DNA from: WS-7 sp035635575
GTDB taxonomy: Bacteria > Eisenbacteria > RBG-16-71-46 > SZUA-252
NCBI GenBank assembly: GCA_035635575.1
Contig: DASQAV010000037.1
Location: 1-56,859, forward strand
Reading direction: 5' to 3'
DNA: 56,859 bases
This document shows positions 26,272 to 35,441 of this stretch, piece after piece. The notes under the pieces are model-generated. The model searched no databases. It was not told the DNA's origin and saw only the letters and a list, made by a program, of their open reading frames with translations. How positions within the stretch are numbered: position 1 is the first letter of the stretch; every line of letters begins with the position of its first letter. Made by a program: the position numbers and the translations under genes.

Positions 26272-27660
26272 ATGGCTGATCGCGGGAAGATCCTCGTGGC
26301 GCTTTCCCTGGTGCTCGCCTCGGCGGGTGCGGGACGGACCGTTTCAGCGGAGACGTGGGCGATTCAATTCGTGGATGTTGGCTCGAACAGTGGCCAGTCG
26401 ACCTCTTTGGGCCTCGTCAACGGATACCCGGTGATTTCCTACTTCGGGTCTCCCCGCAATCTCAAGTACGCGGCGCTGAGCCCGGTGGACAAGAAGTGGA
26501 TCCTGCAAACGGTCGACGCGGGCGGGGAATTCACGTCCCTGGCTGTCGACTCCTCCGGCATCGTGCACGTCGGATACTTGAATGGCTTCACGATGCAGCT
26601 CAAGTATTGGAGGAACAACCAGGGGCAAACCACGATCCAGGTGATCGATTCCGAACCGGGCCAGGGAGGCATGGGGTTCTACAACTCGATCCAGGTGGAC
26701 GCCTCGGGAACGCCGCACATCAGCTACTACCATACCCGTGACCCCGCCGGCGGTATCACGGATGATCTCAAGTATGCGGTCTTGAACGGATCCACCTGGT
26801 CGACCGCATTCATCGATCGGTTTGCAGAACGCGGCAAGTACAACAGTCTGGCTCTCGACGCCATGGGCAACCCCCAGATCGCCTACTTCGATAACGTCGG
26901 GACGCTGCGTCTGGCGAAACAGGTGGCCGGCATCTGGACGACCCAGGGAATCGATTCGACAGGGGACTCAGGTCGATTCAATTCCATCAGGATCGACGCG
27001 TTAGGCAGGCCGCATATCAGCTACATCGCGGCTGCGCCCGTCGTCCTTCGGTACGCCTACTTCGACGGCGCCCTCTGGCATTACGAGGACGTGGACGGGG
27101 TCGGCGCGGTCGTAGCCCCGTCCGTAACATCGCTGGCCCTGGACGCGAGCGGAAACGCCCATATCTCTTACTATGACGCCGCCTCCACCTCCCTGAAATA
27201 CGCCTCCCGGATCGGCGGGGTATGGACCGTCCAGACCGTCGACAGCGTGGGCGATGTCGGAGGCTACAGCTCGCTCCGACTGGACGCGCAGGCGCGGCCC
27301 ATCATCAGCTATTTCGACGCGACGACCGCGGCCCTGAAGATCGCGTACGGGGATTATCCGGATCAGGACGCCGATGGAATTCCGGATGTGTTTGATTCCT
27401 GCCCGTCCAACCCGGACTGCAATTCGAACGGGATCGTGGATGGAAGGGAGGGAGGTGTTCCGCAGGGGACGAAGCAGGGCGTCCGCCGTCTTGGGGATGA
27501 ATCGATCTTCGGCTGCGGCTCCCTCAGTGCGTTGCACGGCGCGTCCGGACCTCCGGGAGGAGGACCGCCGCCGACCGATCTGCTCCTTCTCCTGGCACCG
27601 GCCTTCTATCTCATGTTCCGGAAATGTCTCGGACGGCCCGCGGGTCGCAGGCCCTGCTAG
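26272..27660 (+). CDS. Secreted beta-propeller-like protein with calcium-repeat and C-terminal anchor-like signal
   Basis: A 462-residue exported protein. A signal peptide (GKILVALSLVLASAGAG, cleavage after VSA) is followed by about seven repeats of roughly 50 residues with the pattern SLALDAxGNPxIxYxD...LKYA, which suggests a beta-propeller. A thrombospondin-3-like calcium motif (DQDADGIPDVFDSCPSN) follows. The C-terminus has a GCGS stretch, a Gly/Pro spacer, a PPTDLLLLLAPAFYLMFRK hydrophobic segment and a basic end. That layout resembles exosortase/rhombosortase-type sorting tails. ATG 26272 is preferred over TTG 26236 because it fits the signal peptide and promoter. The stop codon overlaps that of the convergent kelch gene. 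Confidence 0.8.
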   Translation: MADRGKILVALSLVLASAGAGRTVSAETWAIQFVDVGSNSGQSTSLGLVNGYPVISYFGSPRNLKYAALSPVDKKWILQTVDAGGEFTSLAVDSSGIVHVGYLNGFTMQLKYWRNNQGQTTIQVIDSEPGQGGMGFYNSIQVDASGTPHISYYHTRDPAGGITDDLKYAVLNGSTWSTAFIDRFAERGKYNSLALDAMGNPQIAYFDNVGTLRLAKQVAGIWTTQGIDSTGDSGRFNSIRIDALGRPHISYIAAAPVVLRYAYFDGALWHYEDVDGVGAVVAPSVTSLALDASGNAHISYYDAASTSLKYASRIGGVWTVQTVDSVGDVGGYSSLRLDAQARPIISYFDATTAALKIAYGDYPDQDADGIPDVFDSCPSNPDCNSNGIVDGREGGVPQGTKQGVRRLGDESIFGCGSLSALHGASGPPGGGPPPTDLLLLLAPAFYLMFRKCLGRPAGRRPC

Positions 27661-28847
27661 TGCGGCCTGAGGTCCCGCACCGCGGATGGGGGATACGTAT
27701 CTGAACCTTGCCCGGCCGGGACGTATTTGAACGCCCACACCGTTCCCGCGGAGTCCCACAGCAGGAAGACCGCGTTCGCCTGATCGTACGCCAAGCGCCA
27801 ATCCGTCCTTCCCAAGAGTCCGGGGGTCACCGGAGGCTGTAGCGATTCCCAGCGATTTGTGTCGGGATGGTAAACCCACGTGTCGTTCACCTCACCGCCC
27901 GAACCGTAGCCTCCGCGGAGAAGGACAACATTGTTGCGGGTATCGTACGCGAGTCCCCCCGCCAGCCGCGCCGGCGGCGAAAAGGAAGGCGTCACCTGGG
28001 TCCACACGTTGGTCACCGGGTCATAGAGCCAGGTGTCACCCAAGAATGCCGAGTCGTCCTGCGTTTTCCCGCCGAACAGCATGATTTTGTTGAGGGAGGG
28101 TACCCAGACCATGGAATGCGTGCGGCGGGGCGAGGGAAGGGTCTGCCCCGCGTAGTCCTTCCGGGTCCACGTGTTCGACGGGTAGCTGTACGCCCATACG
28201 TCCAAGCAGGACCCGCAACTTCCCTCGAAGAGAATCACCTGATTCGTCGAAGGCGCATACGCCGAGCAATGCTCTTCGCGCGCGGGGGGGTGGACCGATG
28301 GGTTCATGTTGGCCCATGTGTTGGTCGCCGGATTGTAGGCCCAGGTATCCCCAAAATCGTAAATGCCGGACCTGGCGTTCACGCCCCCGAAGAGAATCAT
28401 GACGTCGTCCTGGGTGTCGTACGTGATCCCGCCGTACGGATGACGATCGAACGGATGAACCGTTTGGCAGGGGGGGTCGCACGGCGAGACCGGATACCAA
28501 TCGCTCGGATTCTGGCCCCCGTGGAGATAGCTTACCGTCTTCACCGTGAACTTGTTCGTCACGAAGTCGTAACTCCACATGCAGTTGGAATAGATGGTGT
28601 AGGGATGCTGGGCGTCCACGAATCCATCGTAGTGCATCAGCGTGTGGTCGCGAGGGTTGTAGACTCCCTGATTCCATCCTCGGAAATTGGGAACCGGTGC
28701 GGGCACGCTAAGCTGCGACCATGTATTGGGCGTGAGATTGGCGGAATCGTAGGCGTCCGCGGGTCGCGCGTGCGCGAGGGAGCAGGAGATCGCGAGCGCC
28801 ATGGCGCCCGTCCGGAACGAGCTTCCGATTCGTATGCTTCTCTTCAT
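27657..28847 (-). CDS. Secreted kelch-repeat protein
   Basis: A 396-residue exported protein. The signal peptide (MALAISCSLAHARPADA) is followed by about five kelch-type repeats containing MILFGG, DTWAYNPATNTW, IMLFGGK, DTWLYDPVTNVW and DTWVYHPDTNRW. Kelch propellers bind carbohydrate or protein partners outside the cell. The protein ends abruptly at DTYPPSAVRDLRPH, which is a linker sequence that normally introduces an FN3 domain. ATG 28847 is chosen because the signal peptide begins there, with GGGGCGG upstream. It lies 26 bases downstream of the lyase-like gene, so the two form one operon under the sigma-54 promoter at 31858-31843. Confidence 0.85.
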   Translation of the reverse strand: MKRSIRIGSSFRTGAMALAISCSLAHARPADAYDSANLTPNTWSQLSVPAPVPNFRGWNQGVYNPRDHTLMHYDGFVDAQHPYTIYSNCMWSYDFVTNKFTVKTVSYLHGGQNPSDWYPVSPCDPPCQTVHPFDRHPYGGITYDTQDDVMILFGGVNARSGIYDFGDTWAYNPATNTWANMNPSVHPPAREEHCSAYAPSTNQVILFEGSCGSCLDVWAYSYPSNTWTRKDYAGQTLPSPRRTHSMVWVPSLNKIMLFGGKTQDDSAFLGDTWLYDPVTNVWTQVTPSFSPPARLAGGLAYDTRNNVVLLRGGYGSGGEVNDTWVYHPDTNRWESLQPPVTPGLLGRTDWRLAYDQANAVFLLWDSAGTVWAFKYVPAGQGSDTYPPSAVRDLRPH

Positions 28848-28873
28848 GTGCCGCCCCGTTTCAAGTTGTCCGT

Positions 28874-31741
28874 TCAACGTGCCCTCAGATCCGATACCCG
28901 GCCGGGGCTGCTTGTGTCGGCGCTGCTCGGTCCCCGGTACTTGACCATGAAATACTGTGCCGTGGTCGGGTCCAGTCCGGTCACCGTAAATTGCTGGGAT
29001 GAGCCCGGGGCCTGAACCGCGGGCTCGTTGTTCAGGTTCTGGGCCCCGAACCAAGCGGTGTAGCTCTGCGGGCTGAATGCATAGGTTCGAGCCGCCTGGT
29101 CGAATCCGAGCCACGGGATGATCGGGTGAGCCGCATACTTGATGCGATAGGCCGAGGCCCCTGATGGGACGGTCCATCGCAACGTGTAGGAACCGCCCCC
29201 GTTGTTCGTGACGTTCACGCCGCTCATCGCCTGCCAGCCCACCGCACCGCGATTCAAGTCTTCATACATGAATGCCTGGCACTTCGGATCCGACGGCGTC
29301 CGGGTGCTGACGTACTGGACATCCCCCTTCAAGAGCTTCGCTTCGCGATCCAGGTACTTCACGTCGCCCGTTAGCTCGTACGCAAACTCGAACAGACGCC
29401 CGCTCGAGATGGGCCGAAAGAGTCCCGACCCGTAATAGGTTGGGTTCGTGCTCGCATTGTTCGCCGTGTCCAGGAGGGTCGAGTACTGGTATCCGTAGTC
29501 TCGAAGCGCACTGCCTCCGTTCACCTCGAAATAGAACTCGTTGTAGGCGAAATCCGCGAGTCCCAGCAGGAGATCCTCGATGTCCTCGGTCCGAGCGAAG
29601 CCATTCCGCTTGAAGAGTCGGTACGCTTCCCACACTGCCTCGGCGTGGATCTGAACGGTGAAGAAATCGCTGATCCTCCGCTCGGTCGTGCAATCCCCAT
29701 GGAGCATCCAGACGTACCCGCGCGTCCGGCTCCGCCCGTACGGAGTGCAATTCGGGGGGCTGTCGTCGGTGTCCAGCAGCTGCTGCATCATGGTCTGGAC
29801 GGCTTGCTGGTAGTGCGGATCCCGGGTGAACTCCTCCAGCGCGGAGAGATTCCGAAGCGACCGCGACCACACGCGCATGTTTCCGGAGCCGAGGCGGATC
29901 TGGGGGGCGAAACCGCCGAGCTGGCCGTTGGTCAGAACGTCGTACCATTCGGAGAACTCCATGACGCTTTCCTTCATCAGCTCGTTTCCGCTCATCCAGT
30001 AATAGATCGGCATGCTGATCATGTGGGGATGCTCGAAATCGAACGTGACGCTGTTGTACGAGGCGCCATTGCTCGGGATGATCGGATTCGCGTGGTAATC
30101 GAAGCCGTCCGAGTGCCGGACGGCGCTGTCGCTCTTGAACAGGCTGATCTGCTCTCCTCGCTCGTAGTAGCCGCCGTACCCCGTGCGCGCGAAATCGATC
30201 AGGTTCAGGAACCCCTGGTCGACCTGGTTCGATCCGCCCCCCTGCGGCCAGTAGTAGTAGCGCCACGCCTCCATCGGAACGTTGTCGACGGAAGGCGCCG
30301 TCCCCCCACGCGAAGCAAACCAGTTCGAGGCTTCCTGAGCGCTGACGAGCTTCTGCTCGCCGTAGAAAGCGCCGGATTGTGCGTACTGGCCGAGGGGCGC
30401 ACGCCCGAGCAGGGGATACTGGAGGGCGTACAGGGCCGCGGTGTTGTTCCCGGAGCTGGAGTGGAAATCGAAGAGCAGCTCGCGCGTTTCCCAGGCGCCC
30501 CAGGCGAAGCTGATCGTGCTGAGAGAATTCCGCTTGGAGAAGAGCTCGATTTGAGCCTTGCCGTTGCCGTCGAATTCGATCCCGGAGGGCCAGTATAAGG
30601 ACATCCATCGGAGCGCGAACGTCACGCCTTTACCGCTCGCATCGCGGATCTCGCCCCACCCCTCGGCACCCGGGGCATCAACGTTCGAGAGCTGATTCAA
30701 GGTCGTCGAGCCCTGCACGACCTGAAGCCCTTGCTGCGAGAAGTCCCACGCACCGCTCCCCGATTTCAGCATCGGCGGATTGGTCCACGAGCTGTTGTCC
30801 GGACCCTGAAGCCGCGTCGCGGCCTGAAACAAATACGCAGTCTCCGTGCCGCTGAAGCTGCGCGAGATCGGCGACGAACCCTGAACTCCGAACGAGAAAG
30901 AACGTCCCGCCCCGAGCGCGACCGGAAGATCGACTTGCGCGCTTGACAGCAATGCGGGCACCTGGACCAGAGTGGACGCGTTCCTTAGACTGACGAAGGT
31001 CTTGACGTAGCTCTTGCCGGCGTAGAAATGGAGGCGGACCGTGTAGTCCATCAGGCGGATCCCGGCCGCGTTCTTCAGGCTTCCCTTGGCGAGTACCACG
31101 GCTCGGACGGGCCCATTCTCCTCGATCGACACCACCGACGAGCCATCGTTGGATGATGTGTACTGGAGTCCAGCGGGATCGCGAACCACGACGCCGAGGC
31201 CGCCGGCCTGCACGAACGACTGCCCTCCGACCGTTGCCTGGTGAATCATGTCGAAATTCGATTTCAGAATCGTGAATTGGCCCGCGCCTGTGCTGACGGT
31301 GATCGTCGAGCCGTTATCTGTAGCTAGGGAACTTCCTCCAAACGATCCGCCTCCATCCGTCAGCGATACGGCGGTCTGAACCCCCCCGGCCGGAACGGAT
31401 GTCTGGAAATCCACAAGAGCCCATTTGAGATTGCCGCTCGACCACGTCGCCAGCGCGCGGAACTGCCCCGCGCTTGCTCCGGAAAGGCCGAGCTGGCTCA
31501 CGCTCGTGATCCCCGTTCCGTCGGGAAGGGGAATGCCAACCGTAACGGGCTCGGACGTGCGGTAGATGCCGCTGACCCCTTGCGGGAGTCCCTCGCTCAC
31601 GGTGATCGGAACGTTGAGCGCGAGCGCCTTGCCGCTCAAGCACGCTGCGAGCGTCAGGGAGAGAAGCGACGCCCACAGGACCCGGCTTACTCGGGGGCCA
31701 CTGCGAACGACGCGGTGTCGAGGCGTACAATGGTCCATCAT
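28874..31741 (-). CDS. Large secreted PcRGLX/YetA-like putative polysaccharide lyase with C-terminal FN3
   Basis: A 955-residue exported protein. The signal region VLWASLLSLTLAACLSGKALA contains a possible lipobox (LAAC) and an alternative ALA cleavage site, so lipidation is uncertain. Residues ~45-190 (ITVSEGLPQGVSGIYRTSEP, VGIPLPDGTG, GNLKWALVDFQTSVPAG) resemble the RIFT-barrel start of PcRGLX/YetA-type exo-lyases. A long alpha/beta toroid-like middle with many aromatic residues follows. An FN3-like domain covers the last ~110 residues, and the protein ends at DTSSPGRVSDLRAR. It may trim or remodel the EPS. Start ATG 31741 or 31738 is chosen for the signal peptide, with GAGGG adjacent. Family assignment is moderate. 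Confidence 0.65.
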   Translation of the reverse strand: MMDHCTPRHRVVRSGPRVSRVLWASLLSLTLAACLSGKALALNVPITVSEGLPQGVSGIYRTSEPVTVGIPLPDGTGITSVSQLGLSGASAGQFRALATWSSGNLKWALVDFQTSVPAGGVQTAVSLTDGGGSFGGSSLATDNGSTITVSTGAGQFTILKSNFDMIHQATVGGQSFVQAGGLGVVVRDPAGLQYTSSNDGSSVVSIEENGPVRAVVLAKGSLKNAAGIRLMDYTVRLHFYAGKSYVKTFVSLRNASTLVQVPALLSSAQVDLPVALGAGRSFSFGVQGSSPISRSFSGTETAYLFQAATRLQGPDNSSWTNPPMLKSGSGAWDFSQQGLQVVQGSTTLNQLSNVDAPGAEGWGEIRDASGKGVTFALRWMSLYWPSGIEFDGNGKAQIELFSKRNSLSTISFAWGAWETRELLFDFHSSSGNNTAALYALQYPLLGRAPLGQYAQSGAFYGEQKLVSAQEASNWFASRGGTAPSVDNVPMEAWRYYYWPQGGGSNQVDQGFLNLIDFARTGYGGYYERGEQISLFKSDSAVRHSDGFDYHANPIIPSNGASYNSVTFDFEHPHMISMPIYYWMSGNELMKESVMEFSEWYDVLTNGQLGGFAPQIRLGSGNMRVWSRSLRNLSALEEFTRDPHYQQAVQTMMQQLLDTDDSPPNCTPYGRSRTRGYVWMLHGDCTTERRISDFFTVQIHAEAVWEAYRLFKRNGFARTEDIEDLLLGLADFAYNEFYFEVNGGSALRDYGYQYSTLLDTANNASTNPTYYGSGLFRPISSGRLFEFAYELTGDVKYLDREAKLLKGDVQYVSTRTPSDPKCQAFMYEDLNRGAVGWQAMSGVNVTNNGGGSYTLRWTVPSGASAYRIKYAAHPIIPWLGFDQAARTYAFSPQSYTAWFGAQNLNNEPAVQAPGSSQQFTVTGLDPTTAQYFMVKYRGPSSADTSSPGRVSDLRAR

Positions 31742-31756
31742 CCCTCGGCGGTTGAG

Positions 31757-31777
31757 GCCAAACCCCAAACGTTTGGC
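31757..31777 (-). promoter_or_regulatory. Hairpin in the 5' leader of the lyase-like gene
   Basis: A 7-bp perfect inverted repeat (GCCAAAC at 31757-31763 and GTTTGGC at 31771-31777) with a 7-base loop. It lies 16 bases before the start codon in the transcript from the sigma-54 promoter. It could influence translation or mRNA stability; no ligand-binding motif is seen. Confidence 0.35.
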
Positions 31778-31842
31778 AGGCTGAGATCCGTGATCGGCTA
31801 GCTTGGGCAAAGGACTTCGGGAGACCCCCGCTCATCGAATCT

Positions 31843-31858
31843 TGCAACTTGGGTGCCA
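31843..31858 (-). promoter_or_regulatory. Sigma-54 promoter (-24/-12) for the lyase-kelch operon
   Basis: Read on the minus strand, the sequence is TGGCACCCAAGTTGCA: TGGCAC, five bases, TTGCA. GG and GC are separated by exactly ten bases, and both elements match consensus. The predicted transcript start is about 31832, giving a ~90-base leader before ATG 31741. The whole gap 31742-32023 contains nothing else recognisable apart from the leader hairpin. Confidence 0.8.
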
Positions 31859-32023
31859 GGGATCCCACGGGCCTTTTTCGATGCTATCTCATTAACCCGC
31901 CACCGATTGCTTTTTCTCTGGCAAAATGCGCCGTACCGGCTAGAGGCAAAAACCGCTCGAAATCGAACAGAAGTGCATGCCGTAATTCTGGTCCGTTGCG
32001 ACCGCTGGCGCTCGGTCCCGCCC

Positions 32024-33010
32024 TTAGATGATTTGACTGAGCGCTTGTTCCGCGAATCGAGCCGCGGTCCTGGCCAACCCGGAGCGCAAGGGCTGGCGGG
32101 GCTGCTCCCCCGGAATCGCCTCCAAATCGATATCGCCAAAACCGACCGTCTGGAAGCGGTCTCGATTCGCGGCGAGGAAATCGCACAACCGGTCGAAGCG
32201 GCGAACCGCGATCCGATCGGCCAACGAGGGCCGACCGGGGCGAATCCTCCTCTTCAGGAGCTCGAAGCCGTGGGAAACCCAGACGAAGGAGTGCCAGCCT
32301 CGCTCCCAGGCCTGTTCGAGCATCCGCTCCATTTCGCTCGAGGAAGCCGCACAGAGCTGTGCGGGCCGAAAGTGGCCGGGGAAGTCCCGAAAATTCGTCA
32401 CGGGGAATTCGTAGACACCGCCCATTCGGCCTGGCTGATAGACCGGCTCGGAGGTAGCGAGGTCGCATTCGAGACGCAGGCAGGAGGCGTTGAGGCTCGT
32501 GTCGATGGGGATCCCGTTGCGCGCCACGGCCCGCAGGGTGTCGTGGTTGGCTCCGAAATTCCCGGCGCGAAACGCGCTCACGGGACCGGCGCCACACGCA
32601 CGCAGGTTTTCGAGCCCGCGAGCGATCAGAGTCGTCTGCTCCGCCTCGGTGAACTGACGCATGTTTTGTCCCGTCCGCCCGGGAAGAATCGAGCGGGACA
32701 TCCGCGCGAGCCACTCGGTATGAAGGTGGAGCTCGACGTCGTGGCCGCGTTCCTGAACCATGGAGACGATCCGCCGCAGAATGGCAGGTCCCACCTCACA
32801 CATGAACAGCGACTCGACGAAAAAGACCCCTTTGAGCCCGCTGCGGCTCAACCGCTCGAGTTGATACGGCACACCGAACGAGCCGGACTCGGTGACCCCA
32901 TCGATGTAACGCGCGACCTCCTCCTCGAGGCCTCGTTCCCGCCAGTTGGGCGTGAACGGCCAAATCTCAGTATCCACCGTGAGAAGGACGAGGAGCTTGG
33001 ATCGCCTCAA
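32024..33010 (-). CDS. Polysaccharide deacetylase-like protein
   Basis: A 328-residue protein of the NodB-like fold. LLVLLTVDTEIWPF gives the metal-binding Asp region near the N-terminus, VELHLHTEW (about residue 92) is the HxH-type metal motif, and VSAFRAGNFGANHDT is the RAG/substrate stretch of the family. No signal peptide is seen. The TTG start at 33010 overlaps the upstream glycosyltransferase stop by four bases (TTGA), so it is the last gene of the minus-strand EPS operon. It likely deacetylates an EPS intermediate. Confidence 0.8.
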   Translation of the reverse strand: MRRSKLLVLLTVDTEIWPFTPNWRERGLEEEVARYIDGVTESGSFGVPYQLERLSRSGLKGVFFVESLFMCEVGPAILRRIVSMVQERGHDVELHLHTEWLARMSRSILPGRTGQNMRQFTEAEQTTLIARGLENLRACGAGPVSAFRAGNFGANHDTLRAVARNGIPIDTSLNASCLRLECDLATSEPVYQPGRMGGVYEFPVTNFRDFPGHFRPAQLCAASSSEMERMLEQAWERGWHSFVWVSHGFELLKRRIRPGRPSLADRIAVRRFDRLCDFLAANRDRFQTVGFGDIDLEAIPGEQPRQPLRSGLARTAARFAEQALSQII

Positions 33011-34251
33011 AGCGCCACCGCCTTACGTTCTGACGCCGCCGCGCTCCCCGTAGCACGGGCGTAGACATCGGCGTAGGGCGCCGTGGTCCGTTGCCAGCTC
33101 CGCTCCGCAGCCACCCAGGCCTTTCCTGCCTCCCCGAGACTCCTTCTCCAGGCCGGATCGCCGAGCACCCGGCCAAGGGTTTCCACGAGTGCCTCGACCT
33201 CTCCCGCGCGAAAGAGTACGCCCGTCAGGCCGTCCTGGATCAACTCCCGATGGCCGCCGACGTCGCTGGCGACCAAGGCCTTGCCGGTCGCCATAGCCTC
33301 GAGGGGTTTGAGAGGTGTGACGAGCTGGGTAAGTCGCATAGGGTAACGAGGATAAACCAGAACGTCCGCGAGCGCGTAAATCCCGGGTACGCGCTCCTGG
33401 GGAACGCGCCCGGCGAAGATGACACCGTCGGCGAGACCCAGCTCCTGGACCAGGTCCCGAAGGTCCCTCTCCATCTCACCACCGCCCACCAGGAGGAGTG
33501 CCAGATCGGAGAGCTTGGACCGCAGCCGCGCGTACGCCCGCACGAGAAGATCGAGCCCTTCGTAGTGGTAGAAGGAGCCTAGGAAGGCAGCGACCCGCCT
33601 GCCGCCGAGATTCCACCGCGCTCGATATTCCTCGTCGGGCACCGCATGGGCGAACTGTTCCGGGTCAATTCCGTTCGGGATGATGACCATGCGATCTCGG
33701 GGAATGCCGCGCGCCGCGAGATCCTCCTCGAGCCCTCGGCAAAGAACGGTGATCTGGCTCACCCGGTGGCATGCCCACGTCTCCACGGCACGCGTGAGCC
33801 TGTATTTCCACGACCCCGACGCATAGGTTCCATGATCGACCGCGGCGTCCTCCCAGAAGGCTCGGATCTCGTAGACGACAGGCAGGCGGAGCTTTCCTCC
33901 GGCGCTGAGGCCGGCGAGCGCGGTGATCACGGGGGAGTGTGCGTGCAGGAGGTGCGGCCTTTCGATCGCGGCGGCTTCGGCGATCCGCCGGGCGAGCCTG
34001 TCGATCAGAGCCCGCTCACCCGCGAACGGGAGTCGGTTCGCGGGACTCGGGCCCGACCGGTAATACCTCACCCCGTCGATCTCCTCGACCGAAGGCGTGT
34101 CCCGCTTCCAGCTCGACTCGTGCTTCGAAGAAGTAACGGCCGACACGGACCATCCCCGTGCCCGTTGCGCATCGAGGATGCTGCGGGTTCGGAACGAGTA
34201 ACCGCTGTGGAGCGGCAAGCTGTGATCGAGCACATGAAGGATGGCCGTCAT
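33007..34251 (-). CDS. Glycosyltransferase family 4, exosortase-A associated (TIGR04063/Daro_2409-like)
   Basis: A 414-residue GT-B enzyme. The N-terminal ILHVLDHSLPLHSGYSFRTR and the middle RAFWEDAAVDHGTYASGSWK are near-diagnostic of the exosortase-A glycosyltransferase family first named for Daro_2409. The donor domain has VIIPNGIDPEQF, AFLGSFYHYEGLD and KPLEAMATGKALVASDVGG. ATG 34251 and the preceding stop overlap in ATGA. It adds a sugar to the EPS repeat. The presence of this family on the opposite strand from the main operon shows that the exosortase-A gene set is split over several transcripts here. Confidence 0.92.
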   Translation of the reverse strand: MTAILHVLDHSLPLHSGYSFRTRSILDAQRARGWSVSAVTSSKHESSWKRDTPSVEEIDGVRYYRSGPSPANRLPFAGERALIDRLARRIAEAAAIERPHLLHAHSPVITALAGLSAGGKLRLPVVYEIRAFWEDAAVDHGTYASGSWKYRLTRAVETWACHRVSQITVLCRGLEEDLAARGIPRDRMVIIPNGIDPEQFAHAVPDEEYRARWNLGGRRVAAFLGSFYHYEGLDLLVRAYARLRSKLSDLALLLVGGGEMERDLRDLVQELGLADGVIFAGRVPQERVPGIYALADVLVYPRYPMRLTQLVTPLKPLEAMATGKALVASDVGGHRELIQDGLTGVLFRAGEVEALVETLGRVLGDPAWRRSLGEAGKAWVAAERSWQRTTAPYADVYARATGSAAASERKAVAL

Positions 34252-35441
34252 GCGGGGGCGCCGCCGCGCGTCACCACCGATTCCAGCACTCCACGCACCG
34301 ACTCTGCGGCGTGGTCCCAGGTGTGCGCCGCCGCGTATCGGGTGATCGAGTCGCGATCCCAGCGGCGTGCGAGTGCAGCCTCGATTGCGCCCGCGAGGGC
34401 GTCATCGTCTCCGTCGGCGAGGGCACCCACCGAATCGGTCCCGATCGCCTCGGGGACGCCTCCGACGGGCGTCGCGAGCACAGGCGTTCCACACGCCATC
34501 GATTCGAGCACGACGTTGGGCCAGCCTTCCCGACGACTGAACAGGCAGAAGAGATCCGCCGCGCTATACCAGAGGTGGAGCTCGCGGTGGGGGATTTCAC
34601 CAGGGAGGAGCACCCTGCCGGTGAGACTCAGGAATCCGACCATCCGTTCCAGCACGCTCCGGTAGACACCTTCGCCGACGATCACAAGACGAAGGTCGTC
34701 ATGGCCACCCCGATTCAAGAGGGCCCGAAACGCCTGCAGAAGGCGGTCGAATCCCTTGCTCTCGATCAGGTGCCCGACCCCGAGAATGACCCGGCCTGGA
34801 GGAAGCCCGGTCCGGGCACGCGCCTCGTCCCGTGGAACCGGCCGGAATTTCCGAGTGTCGACACCGTTCGGAATCACTGTAATCCTGCCCGACTCAGCTC
34901 CAAGGTCCCGCATGGCATTCGCCAGGGAGTCGGAGACGGCGATTAACGCGGAGGCGCCCGCCAGCGTGCGCTCGAGAAGGCCCCTTACCGAGGCGATCTC
35001 TCGAAAGACATTGATGTCGCTTCCACGCGCGGAGACAACGACCGGCTTGCCGAGTGCGCGCCCGATCTCCACGGCGGCGAACCCGTCGGGGTACACGTAG
35101 TGCGCGTCGATGACGTCGAAATGGAATCCGCGCCCAATCTCCCTGACGACCGGGAGAAGTGACCGGAGCATCATCGATCCGTGCCAGCGGGTGGCAACTT
35201 TGGGGATCATGAAGTAGCGTGGATGGACCACGTCGAGTCCCTCGATCGTCTCCCTACGTCTCACCTGCGAGAAGCGCCAACGGGATCCCAAGCGCAGGGG
35301 TGGAAAGTAAGGCACCGGGGCGACGACTCGGAACGTCATGCCTGGAAACGCGGCGACGCGCGTCATCCGCTCCTTGATAAACACGCCGTGATGGGGCCAG
35401 ACGTTGTTCGGGAAGAGGGAAGTGAAGACGAGGACGTTCAT
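34248..35441 (-). CDS. Glycosyltransferase family 4
   Basis: A 397-residue GT-B glycosyltransferase. It has VLVFTSLFPNNVWPHHGVFIKERM at the N-terminus, DVIDAHYVYPDGFAAVEI and VSARGSDINVF in the acceptor domain, and VIPNGVDTRKF, VGHLIESKGFDRLL and FSRREGWPNVVLESMACGTPV in the donor domain. ATG 35441 is set by the conserved N-terminus; the reading frame continues upstream but overlaps the amidotransferase and is not coding. It overlaps both neighbours by four bases (ATGA), so translation is coupled through the operon. It is likely an EPS sugar transferase; the donor is unknown. Confidence 0.9.
   Translation of the reverse strand: MNVLVFTSLFPNNVWPHHGVFIKERMTRVAAFPGMTFRVVAPVPYFPPLRLGSRWRFSQVRRRETIEGLDVVHPRYFMIPKVATRWHGSMMLRSLLPVVREIGRGFHFDVIDAHYVYPDGFAAVEIGRALGKPVVVSARGSDINVFREIASVRGLLERTLAGASALIAVSDSLANAMRDLGAESGRITVIPNGVDTRKFRPVPRDEARARTGLPPGRVILGVGHLIESKGFDRLLQAFRALLNRGGHDDLRLVIVGEGVYRSVLERMVGFLSLTGRVLLPGEIPHRELHLWYSAADLFCLFSRREGWPNVVLESMACGTPVLATPVGGVPEAIGTDSVGALADGDDDALAGAIEAALARRWDRDSITRYAAAHTWDHAAESVRGVLESVVTRGGAPA

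Noticed and set aside
29645..30598. 317-codon plus-strand frame opposite the lyase-like gene
   Set aside because: The opposite strand encodes a signal peptide and a continuous 955-residue secreted protein; the plus frame has no recognisable domain.
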